Shown here piece after piece: positions 54,493 through 61,644 of a DNA stretch of 64,000 nucleotides. The notes below the pieces were generated by a model that saw nothing but the letters and a program-made list of their open reading frames with translations, did no database searches and was not told the origin of the DNA. The stretch's first letter is position 1; each line of letters opens with the position of its first letter. Position numbers and translations under genes: made by a program. This stretch comes from Streptacidiphilus albus JL83 (GTDB taxonomy: Bacteria > Actinomycetota > Actinomycetes > Streptomycetales > Streptomycetaceae): contig NZ_JQML01000001.1 of assembly GCF_000744705.1 (NCBI RefSeq), positions 496,001-560,000 of the forward strand, written 5' to 3'.

Positions 54493-55331
54493 ACTCCCTG
54501 GACTCCTTCCGACTCGACGGTGCCCGCGCGCTGGTCACCGGTGCCTCACGGGGCATCGGCAAGGCGGTCGCCCAGACCCTGGCCGACGCCGGCGCGGACG
54601 TCGCGGTGGCGGCCCGCACCGCTCCCGCCCTCGCGGACACCGTCCGCGCGCTGGAGGACCGCGGCCGCAAGGCCGTCGCCCTCACCGGCGACTTCGCGGA
54701 GGCCGGGGCCGCCGCCGAGGTCGTCGAGCAGGCCGCGGCGGCCCTGGGCGGCCTGGACATCGTGGTCCACAACGCCGGCGTCATACCCCAACTCCAGGAC
54801 GGCACCCCGCTGCTGGTCCCGCTGCAGCAGCTCCCCCAGCCCGACTGGGACAGCGTCCTGGCCGTCAACCTCAACGCCACCGCCGCCGTCTGCCGGGCCG
54901 CCCATCCGCACCTGGCCAGGTCCGACCGGGCCAGCCTGGTGCTGATGTCCTCGGTGGCCGGTCTGATCGGCACCCCGCTGCTGGAGGCCTACGCCGCCTC
55001 CAAGGCCGCCCAGATCTCGCTGGCCCGCAGCCTCGGCGTCGGCTGGGCCCGCCAGGGCATCCGCGTCAACGCCCTGTGCCCGGGCTGGACCCGGACCGAC
55101 ATGACCAGCTTCGCCACCGAGAACGAACCGCTGTCGGACTGGCTGATCAGCCATGTTCCGGCGGGCCGCTGGGCCGACGCCCGGGACGTGGCGCTGGCCG
55201 CGCTCTTCCTGGCCTCCCCCGCGTCGTCCTACGTCACCGGCCAGGCGCTGGCGATCGACGGCGGCCTGAGCGTGGCCGACGGCGGGCTGGCCGGCATCCC
55301 CAAGCCCCCCTCTCCCCTCGCCGCCGGCTGA
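54489..55331 (+). CDS. SDR 3-oxoacyl-ACP/CoA reductase (FabG-like)
   Basis: 280 aa. ALVTGASRGIGKAVAQTLAD (cofactor motif), IVVHNAGVIPQLQDG, active-site Ser in LMSSVAGLIGTPLLE, and YAASKAAQISLARSLG with the Tyr-xxx-Lys. The C-terminus has VTGQALAIDGGLSVADGG. NADPH-dependent reduction of a beta-keto group on the ACP or CoA ester. It is the only reductase in the operon; no dehydratase or enoyl reductase is encoded, so a beta-hydroxy acyl product is expected unless supplied from elsewhere. Confidence 0.92.
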   Translation: MNSLDSFRLDGARALVTGASRGIGKAVAQTLADAGADVAVAARTAPALADTVRALEDRGRKAVALTGDFAEAGAAAEVVEQAAAALGGLDIVVHNAGVIPQLQDGTPLLVPLQQLPQPDWDSVLAVNLNATAAVCRAAHPHLARSDRASLVLMSSVAGLIGTPLLEAYAASKAAQISLARSLGVGWARQGIRVNALCPGWTRTDMTSFATENEPLSDWLISHVPAGRWADARDVALAALFLASPASSYVTGQALAIDGGLSVADGGLAGIPKPPSPLAAG

Positions 55332-55343
55332 GCCCGGGCCCTG

Positions 55344-56474
55344 ATGCGCTTCGACCAGGCCACCGCCGTCGTCACCGGCATCGGCGGCTGCCTTCCCGAC
55401 CGTGTCCTCAGCAATCAGGACGTGATCGCCGCCGGGGCCCTGGGGACCAGCGACGACTGGATCCGCACCCGTACCGGCATCGCCCGCCGCCGCCATGTCG
55501 ACCCGTGCACCAGCACCGGCGACCTGGCCGTGGCGGCCGGCCGGGCGGCGCTCGAATCCGCCCGCGCCTCCGGCGACGCCGCCGAGTACCGCGATCCCGA
55601 CCTGCTGGTACTGGCCACCAGCACCCCCGACCACCCGTGTCCGGCCACCGCCCCCGACGTCGCCCACCGGATGGGCCTGGGAACCGTACCCGCCTTCGAC
55701 CTCGCCGCCGTCTGCTCGGGCTTCCTCTACGCCCTCACCACCGCCACCGCCCTGCTCCGCAGCGGAGCCTGCCGCGCCCCGCTGGTCATCGCCGCCGAAA
55801 CCTACTCCACCATCCTCGACCCGCAGGACCGGGAGACCGCGCCGATCTTCGGCGACGGCGCCGCCGCGGTCCTGCTCCGGCTCGGCCCGCCGGACCACCC
55901 GGGGGCGGTCCTGGCCGCCGACCTGGGCGCCGACGGCAGCGGCCACCAGCTGATCACCATCCCCGCCGGCGGATCCCGGCTCCCGGCCCACCGGCCGGGG
56001 GCCGACCCCACCGACACCTACTTCCGGATGCAGGGCCGCGAGGTCTACGCCCACGCGGTCCGCCGGATGACCCAGAGCGCCCGCCGAGCCCTGGAGCAGG
56101 CCCGGTGGACGCCCACCGCCGTGGACGCCTTCATCGGCCACCAGGCCAACCAGCGCATCCTCGACTCCGTCGCCGAGCGCCTCGGCCTTCCCGCCACCCG
56201 CTGCTTCGGCAACATCCACGAACTCGGCAACACCGCCGCCGCCTCGATCCCGCTGGTGATGGCCGACGCCGCCGTCCAGAGCGCGCTGGCCCCCGGCGCG
56301 CGCACCCTGCTCACCGCCTTCGGCGGCGGCCTCACCTGGGCCTCGGTCGCCCTGACCTGGCCGGCCGCACCCGTCCGGTGGCGACCGCCGCAACCCCCTC
56401 CGCCCCACCAGAGCGCAACCCGACCCCCAGGGAGCCCCGCATGGACCAGGACCCCGTCTTCCAGCAGCTCGTGA
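55344..56474 (+). CDS. 3-oxoacyl-ACP synthase III (KAS III) family, second copy
   Basis: 376 aa. Intact triad: Cys124 (DLAAVCSGFLYA), His266 (FIGHQANQRILDS) and Asn296 (ELGNTAAASIP). The N-terminus is AVVTGIGGCLPDRVLSNQDV and the mid-part TYSTILDPQDRETAPIFGDG. It is only distantly similar to the first KAS III in this operon. The last about 30 residues (RPPQPPPPHQSATRPPGSPA onward) run past the normal end of the fold and overlap the ACP gene by 34 bp in another frame, probably a read-on tail. Possibly a starter-selecting ketosynthase or an acyl-transfer/ester-forming KAS III. Confidence 0.9.
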   Translation: MRFDQATAVVTGIGGCLPDRVLSNQDVIAAGALGTSDDWIRTRTGIARRRHVDPCTSTGDLAVAAGRAALESARASGDAAEYRDPDLLVLATSTPDHPCPATAPDVAHRMGLGTVPAFDLAAVCSGFLYALTTATALLRSGACRAPLVIAAETYSTILDPQDRETAPIFGDGAAAVLLRLGPPDHPGAVLAADLGADGSGHQLITIPAGGSRLPAHRPGADPTDTYFRMQGREVYAHAVRRMTQSARRALEQARWTPTAVDAFIGHQANQRILDSVAERLGLPATRCFGNIHELGNTAAASIPLVMADAAVQSALAPGARTLLTAFGGGLTWASVALTWPAAPVRWRPPQPPPPHQSATRPPGSPAWTRTPSSSSS

Positions 56475-56701
56475 CCATCCTCACCGAGAAGTTCGAGGTC
56501 CCCGCCGAACGGGTCAGGCCCCGGGCCACCCTGGGCGAACTGGACCTCGACTCGCTGGCGGTGGTCGAGTTGTACGTCACCCTCCAGGAGCACTGGGACA
56601 TCCCGCTGGACGACAGCGCGGCCACCGGCGAGCTGACCCTCGACCAGGTCACCGGCGCGGTGTCCGAGCTGCTGCGCAGCCGCGACCACGGGGCGGCGTA
56701 G
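56441..56701 (+). CDS. Acyl carrier protein
   Basis: 86 aa. MDQDPVFQQLVTILTEKFEV begins helix 1; the phosphopantetheine site is LGELDLDSLAVVELYVTLQE with Ser38, and helix 3 reads LTLDQVTGAVSELLRSRD. Size and charge fit a type II ACP. The ATG has AGGGAG seven bases before it, inside the tail of the second KAS III. Its TAG stop overlaps the GTG of the KAS II gene by a base. Confidence 0.92.
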   Translation: MDQDPVFQQLVTILTEKFEVPAERVRPRATLGELDLDSLAVVELYVTLQEHWDIPLDDSAATGELTLDQVTGAVSELLRSRDHGAA

Positions 56702-57939
56702 TGGCCGAGCCGATCGCGGTCACCGGCCTCGGGCTGGTGACCCCGGCCGGGATCGGCGCCGAGGCCACCTGGCAGGGCGTCAGCGCCGGCCGCTCCCCCG
56801 CCCGGAACGACCCCGAGCTCGACGGCCTGCCGGTCGCCCTCGCCTGCCGGGTGCCGGACTTCGACGCCCGTACCCACACCTCCGTGGAGCGGCCCTGGCG
56901 CTACGACCGCGCCACCCAGTTCCTGCTCACCGCCGCCCACGAGGCGGTCCGCGACGCCCGTCTCGACCCCGCCGACTGGGACGGCCCCCGGGTCGCGCTG
57001 GTCGTCGGCACCGCCGCCGGCGGCATCGGGGTGCTGGAGGCCCAGCACCGCCGGCTGCTGGCGAACGGAGCCGGTGCGCTCTCCCCGCTGACCCTGACCG
57101 CCTTCCTGCCGAACATGGCCGCCGGGCACCTGGCCATCGACCTCGGTGTGCGGGGCCCTGCCCTGCAGACCTCCACCGCCTGCGCGTCCGGGGCCACCGC
57201 CATCGGCACGGCCGCCCTGCTGCTGGACGCCGGACTGTGCGACCTCGCCCTGGCCGGTGGCGCCGACGCCATGGCCACCCCGCTCTGCGCCGCCGCCTTC
57301 GCCAAGATGGGCGCCCTCTCCCGGCGCAGCCACGACCCCGGGCACGCCTCGCGCCCCTTCGACCGGGACCGGGACGGGTTCGTGCTGGGCGAGGGCGCCG
57401 CGGTGCTGGTCCTCGAACGCGCCGCCCACGCCCGGGCGCGCGGCGTCCGGCCGCTGGCCCTCCTCGCGGGCCACGCCGGCAGCACCGACGCCCACCACGC
57501 CACCGCCCCCGACCCCGACGGCACGGCGCTGCGCCGGGCCGTCGACGCCGCGCTGGCCGCCGCCGGCGCGAGCCGGGCGGACGTCGACCACGTCAACGCC
57601 CACGGCACCGGCACCCCGCTCAACGACCGGCTCGAAGCCGGGGTGATCCGGAGCCTGTTCGCCCGGAACTCCCCCTCGGTCACCTCGGCCAAGGGGGTCC
57701 TGGGCCACACCATGGGCGCCGCCGGGGCCGTCGAGGCCGCCCTGACCGTGCTCACCCTCGTCCGGCAGAGCGCGCCGCCCACCGCCAACTTCCAGCGGTA
57801 CGACGAGGGCACCGACGGCATCGACCTGGTCACCGGAGCCCCGCGCAGCCAGCGGGTCCGGCTGGCGCTGAGCCTCTCGCTCGGCTTCGGCGGACACAAC
57901 GCCGTCCTGGCCCTGACCCGGGCGGACGGCGGGGCCTGA
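56701..57939 (+). CDS. 3-oxoacyl-ACP synthase II (KAS II/FabF-like)
   Basis: 412 aa from GTG 56701. Catalytic Cys161 (LQTSTACASGATA), His301 (HVNAHGTGTPLND), Lys331 and His336 (SAKGVLGHTMGAAGAVE), and C-terminal SLSLGFGGHNAVLAL. An elongating ketosynthase; no chain-length-factor partner is encoded, unlike aromatic type II PKSs. It ends the plus-strand operon: its stop lies one base away from the stop of the convergent RidA gene, so the two transcripts must overlap. Confidence 0.93.
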   Translation: MAEPIAVTGLGLVTPAGIGAEATWQGVSAGRSPARNDPELDGLPVALACRVPDFDARTHTSVERPWRYDRATQFLLTAAHEAVRDARLDPADWDGPRVALVVGTAAGGIGVLEAQHRRLLANGAGALSPLTLTAFLPNMAAGHLAIDLGVRGPALQTSTACASGATAIGTAALLLDAGLCDLALAGGADAMATPLCAAAFAKMGALSRRSHDPGHASRPFDRDRDGFVLGEGAAVLVLERAAHARARGVRPLALLAGHAGSTDAHHATAPDPDGTALRRAVDAALAAAGASRADVDHVNAHGTGTPLNDRLEAGVIRSLFARNSPSVTSAKGVLGHTMGAAGAVEAALTVLTLVRQSAPPTANFQRYDEGTDGIDLVTGAPRSQRVRLALSLSLGFGGHNAVLALTRADGGA

Positions 57940-57940
57940 C

Positions 57941-58375
57941 TCAGCCCCGCGCCGGGCGGACCAGGCGCTCGTCGGGGATGACGGCCACGCCGAGGATCTC
58001 GATCAGGGCCTCGGGCTGCCACAGGGCCGTGGTGCCGATCCCGGCCATCGCGGGGTAGACCGGCCCGGCCAGCTCGCGCCAGACCTCGCCGATCTCCTTG
58101 CCGTGCGCCTGGTAGCCGGGGATGTCGGTCAGGTGGATGGTGATGCTCACCAGGTCCTGCGGGATCCCGCCGGCCTCCGCGAGGGTGGCCAGGACATTGC
58201 CGAACGCCTGCCGGAACTGCTCGACGATGCCGCCCGGGACGATCCTCATCTCCCGGTCGAGGGCCGTCTGGCCGCCCAGGTGGAGGGTGTTGCCGCTCAG
58301 CGTGCCGTGGGAGTAGCCCCGGGGTTCGGGCAGGGATCCGGGGTTGATCGGGGTCGGGGTCAGGTCGGTCGCCAT
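57941..58375 (-). CDS. RidA-family (YjgF) deaminase-like protein
   Basis: 144 aa from ATG 58375. INPGSLPEPRGYSHGTLSGN, TLHLGGQTALDREMRIVPGG, IVEQFRQAFGNVLATLAEAG and ALIEILGVAVIPDERLV follow the RidA family. Members hydrolyse reactive enamines/imines to ketones plus ammonia. It is divergent from the cupin gene and converges on the KAS II gene. In an aminobenzoyl-CoA pathway it would deaminate the enamine left after ring reduction. Confidence 0.88.
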   Translation of the reverse strand: MATDLTPTPINPGSLPEPRGYSHGTLSGNTLHLGGQTALDREMRIVPGGIVEQFRQAFGNVLATLAEAGGIPQDLVSITIHLTDIPGYQAHGKEIGEVWRELAGPVYPAMAGIGTTALWQPEALIEILGVAVIPDERLVRPARG

Positions 58376-58423
58376 GGGAGCTCCTGCGGGACTGGATGCC
58401 GGGGATTGCCACGCTAACATCCA

Positions 58424-58454
58424 TTGACAGATCTCTGACGATCGAATCAATAAT
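58424..58454 (+). promoter_or_regulatory. Candidate promoter/operator for the aromatic acyl-CoA operon
   Basis: TTGACA (58424-58429) with TCAATA 17 bp downstream or AATAAT 19 bp downstream. The same interval is bounded by CATTGA and TCAATAATG, an imperfect inverted pair such as a MarR- or TetR-type protein could bind. It lies about 95 bp before the cupin ATG and in the AT-rich middle of the RidA/cupin divergent region. Confidence 0.5.
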
Positions 58455-58547
58455 GAAATATGAGCGCCGTCGGCCGGCGTGCGGACCCACCGTCGGCCGC
58501 CCCTCCGTCCAGCAGCAACCGGCAGCAGACCGCAGCAAGGAGCCGTC

Positions 58548-59033
58548 ATGGAGCCCGACTTCAGCAGGTACGTCCTGGAGGGCGACAACTCGATGTACGC
58601 CGGGCCGAGCGGCCTGGTGGTGCCGGTGGTCACCCGCGCCGGTGACGAGCCCGGCAACACCGGCCAGTCCGACGGCGCGGTCCGGATCTCCGGGGTGGGT
58701 CCGCAGCACACCCCGGCCCGGCGGATCTGGTTCGGCAAGGTCAGCAACGACGCGGGCTACCGCTCGGTGCCGCACCACCACGGCGAGGCCGAGACCGGCG
58801 GCTACGTGCTCTCCGGCCGGGCCCGGATCTACTTCGGCGAGCGGTTCGCCGACTACCTCGACCTGCGCGAGGGCGACTGGGTCTTCGTCCCGCCGTTCAT
58901 GCCCCACGTCGAGTGCAACCTCGACCGCAACCACCCGTTGACCTGGATGACCACGCGAACCCCGGAGAACATCGTGGTCAACCTCCCCCAGGTCGCCGAC
59001 GCCGACCTCCGGGACTGGACGGAGCGGATCTGA
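58548..59033 (+). CDS. Cupin-fold protein
   Basis: 161 aa from ATG 58548 (AAGGAG upstream). A single cupin: VPHHHGEAETGGYVLSGRAR carries the metal-binding His-His-His...Glu, and LREGDWVFVPPFMPHVECN the second cupin motif with its His. Likely a small metalloenzyme or isomerase acting on a CoA-linked or free aromatic/oxo-acid. It is the first gene of a plus-strand run; its stop overlaps the thioesterase ATG (TGATG). Confidence 0.88.
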   Translation: MEPDFSRYVLEGDNSMYAGPSGLVVPVVTRAGDEPGNTGQSDGAVRISGVGPQHTPARRIWFGKVSNDAGYRSVPHHHGEAETGGYVLSGRARIYFGERFADYLDLREGDWVFVPPFMPHVECNLDRNHPLTWMTTRTPENIVVNLPQVADADLRDWTERI

Positions 59034-59992
59034 TGCCCGAGCCCACCTCTGCGGTCTTCACCGCCGCCGTCACGCTGACCCCCGCGCCGGCCGAGCACTT
59101 CGACCTCGCCTTCACCGCGGTCACCCAGCCCTGCCCCTGGCCCAAGGCGTACGGGGGCGACCTGGTCGCCCAGGCCGCGGCGGCCGCCATGCGGTCGGTC
59201 GACGACGGCAAGGCCCTCCACTCCATGCACTCCTACTTCATGCGCCCGGCCGACATCGGCGCCGAGGTGCGCTACGAGGTGGAGCGGCTGCGGGACGGCC
59301 GCGGCTACGCGACCCGGCAGGTGCGCGCCTTCCAGAACGGCAAGCCGGTCTACGTCTGCCTGGCCAACTTCGCCGCCGGCGAGCCGGGCGCGAGCCACAC
59401 GGCCGCGCTCCCCGACTGGCTGGGCCCGGCCGAGCTGCCGGGCCCCGAGCAGTTGCCCGGCTCCGCCGCCTACCTCGCCGGCCGCAGCGGCGGGACGATG
59501 ACGGACGCCTCCCGGGACTACTGGTCCGGCGGACGCGGCTTCGACATGCGCCATGTGCCGGGTCCGGTCTACCTGACCGTCGAGGGCAAGCCGGTGGCCC
59601 ACCAGGCGGTCTGGGTCCGGCCGTTCGACGCGCTCCGGCCGGTCGAGGGGCTCGGCGACGCCCAGCGCGACCTGGCCGCGCTGGCCTACGTCTGCGACTA
59701 CACCATCCTGGAGCCGCTGCTCCGCGTGCTCGGCCTGCCGTGGGCGCAGGAGGGCCTGGTCACCGCCAGTCTCGACCACGCGATGTGGTTCCACCGGACG
59801 CCGGGGCCGGGCGTGGCCGACGGCTGGCTGCTCTACGCCCAGGAGGCCGTCGCCGCCGACTCCGGTCGCGGCGTGGCGACCGGACGCTTCTTCACCCCCG
59901 ACCACACCCACCTGGCCACGGTCGTCCAGGAGGGCATGATCCGCGCCGCCGAGGCCGCCGACAGCGCCGACGCCACCGGGGCGAGACAGTGA
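59033..59992 (+). CDS. Acyl-CoA thioesterase II (double hotdog, TesB-like)
   Basis: 319 aa from ATG 59033. The first hotdog has PWPKAYGGDLVAQAAAAAMR, LHSMHSYFMRPADIGAEVRY, and RGYATRQVRAFQNGKPVYVC. The second has HQAVWVRPFDALRPVEGLGD and GLVTASLDHAMWFHRTPGPG, with DGWLLYAQEAVAADSGRGVA. TesB-type Asp, Gln and Ser/Thr positions are present (LDHAMWFH). It releases a CoA thioester at the end of the module. Its TGA overlaps the GTG of the ligase gene. Confidence 0.9.
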   Translation: MPEPTSAVFTAAVTLTPAPAEHFDLAFTAVTQPCPWPKAYGGDLVAQAAAAAMRSVDDGKALHSMHSYFMRPADIGAEVRYEVERLRDGRGYATRQVRAFQNGKPVYVCLANFAAGEPGASHTAALPDWLGPAELPGPEQLPGSAAYLAGRSGGTMTDASRDYWSGGRGFDMRHVPGPVYLTVEGKPVAHQAVWVRPFDALRPVEGLGDAQRDLAALAYVCDYTILEPLLRVLGLPWAQEGLVTASLDHAMWFHRTPGPGVADGWLLYAQEAVAADSGRGVATGRFFTPDHTHLATVVQEGMIRAAEAADSADATGARQ

Positions 59993-61644
59993 CGGCGCTG
60001 TCGCCCACCGGGCACACCGACACCTTCGCCCGCGACCACCTGCCGCCCGCCGAGCAGTGGCCGGTGCTGGAGTTCACCACCGAGCAGCTGCGGTACCCGG
60101 AGCGGCTCAACGCCGCCACCGAGCTGATCGACGTGGCCACGGAGCGCTACGGCCCGGACCGGCCCGCGCTGCGGACCCCCGACGGCGAGGTCTGGAGCTA
60201 CGGCGAGCTACGGTTGCGGGCCGACCAGGTCGCCCAGGTGCTCACCGAGGACCTGGGGCTGGTGCCCGGCAACCGGGTGCTGCTGCGCTCCCCGAACAAC
60301 CCCTGGTCGGTGGCGGCCTGGCTGGGCGTGGTCAAGGCCGGCGGCGTGGTGGTGACCACCATGGCGGCGCTGCGGGCCCGCGAGCTGGCGCCGATCGTGG
60401 CCAAGACCCGGCCGGTCGTCGCCCTGGTCGACCACCGCTTCCTGGACGACGTCATCGCCCTCACCGGCTCCGTCGCACCGGGGTTGACGGTCGTGGCCCA
60501 CGGCGGCGACTCGGCCGAAGACCTCAGCCGCCGGGCCGCGGCCAAGTCGGGGCGGTTCACCGCGGCCGACACCGCCGCGGACGACGTCGCGCTGTTCGGG
60601 CCGACCTCGGGCAGCACCGGCGTCCCGAAGATCACCACCCACTTCCACCGGGACCTGCTGGCGATCGACGACACCTTCGGGCGGAACCTGCTCGGGCTGC
60701 GCCCGGACGACCTGGTCGCCTGCACCGCGCCGGCCGCCTTCACCTTCGGCCTCGGCATGCTGGTGGTCTTCCCGCTCCGGGCGGGGGCCTGCGCCTTCCT
60801 CACCGAGGCGGCCACCCCGGCCCAGCTGGCCGACCTGGTGGCCGAGCACGGCGTGACCGTGCTGGCGACCGCCCCGACGGCGTACCGGCAGATCCTCAAG
60901 TCCGGTGCGGTGCGGCAGTTGGCCGGGCTGCGGGTGGCGGTCAGCGCCGGCGAGCACATCCCGCACGAGGTGTGGCAGGAGCTGCGCGACCGGCTCGGTC
61001 TCCGGGTCATCGACGGGATCGGCGCCACCGAGCTGCTGCACATCTTCATCTCGGCCGCCGGCGACGACATCCGTCCCGGGGCGACCGGCCGGCCGGTGCC
61101 GGGCTACCGCGCCGCCGTCCTGGACCTGGACGGGCGGGAGGTCGGGCCCGGGGTCGAGGGCTGGCTCGGGGTGATCGGCCCGGTCGGCTGCCGCTACCTC
61201 GACGACGACCGGCAGGCGAACTACGTCAGGAACGGCTGGAACGTCACCAGTGACATCTTCGTCCGGGACGAGGACGGCTACTTCTGGTACCGCTCGCGCA
61301 GCGACAGCATGATCGTGTCCTCCGGCTACAACATCGCCGGCGCGGAGGTCGAGGCCGCGATCGACACCCATCCGGACGTCCTCGAATCGGCGGTCGTGGC
61401 CGCACCCGACGCCGAACGCGGCTCGGTGGTCTGCGCGTTCGTGGTGCTGCGCGAGGGCGTGGCCGGGGACGCGGCGAAGGCCAAGGAGATCCAGGACCAC
61501 GTGAAACAGCACATCGCGCCGTACAAGTACCCGCGCGAGGTGCGCTTCACCGGCCCGCTTCCGCGCAATGTCAGCGGCAAGCTGCAGCACTTCAAGCTCC
61601 GCCGGCTGGTGGAACCGCAGACACAGGTGGAGGAGCAGGCATGA
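59989..61644 (+). CDS. Benzoate/2-aminobenzoate-CoA ligase-like AMP-forming synthetase
   Basis: 551 aa from GTG 59989. Adenylation motifs: VALFGPTSGSTGVPKITTHF (P-loop), GATELLHIFISAAGDDIRPG, DEDGYFWYRSRSDSMIVSSG YNIAGAEVE (hinge), and the C-terminal catalytic Lys in LPRNVSGKLQHFKLRRL. The AFTFGLGMLVVFPLRAGACA stretch matches the benzoate/aminobenzoate-CoA ligase clade. It activates an aromatic acid as a CoA thioester for the fused monooxygenase encoded next. Confidence 0.9.
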   Translation: MTALSPTGHTDTFARDHLPPAEQWPVLEFTTEQLRYPERLNAATELIDVATERYGPDRPALRTPDGEVWSYGELRLRADQVAQVLTEDLGLVPGNRVLLRSPNNPWSVAAWLGVVKAGGVVVTTMAALRARELAPIVAKTRPVVALVDHRFLDDVIALTGSVAPGLTVVAHGGDSAEDLSRRAAAKSGRFTAADTAADDVALFGPTSGSTGVPKITTHFHRDLLAIDDTFGRNLLGLRPDDLVACTAPAAFTFGLGMLVVFPLRAGACAFLTEAATPAQLADLVAEHGVTVLATAPTAYRQILKSGAVRQLAGLRVAVSAGEHIPHEVWQELRDRLGLRVIDGIGATELLHIFISAAGDDIRPGATGRPVPGYRAAVLDLDGREVGPGVEGWLGVIGPVGCRYLDDDRQANYVRNGWNVTSDIFVRDEDGYFWYRSRSDSMIVSSGYNIAGAEVEAAIDTHPDVLESAVVAAPDAERGSVVCAFVVLREGVAGDAAKAKEIQDHVKQHIAPYKYPREVRFTGPLPRNVSGKLQHFKLRRLVEPQTQVEEQA

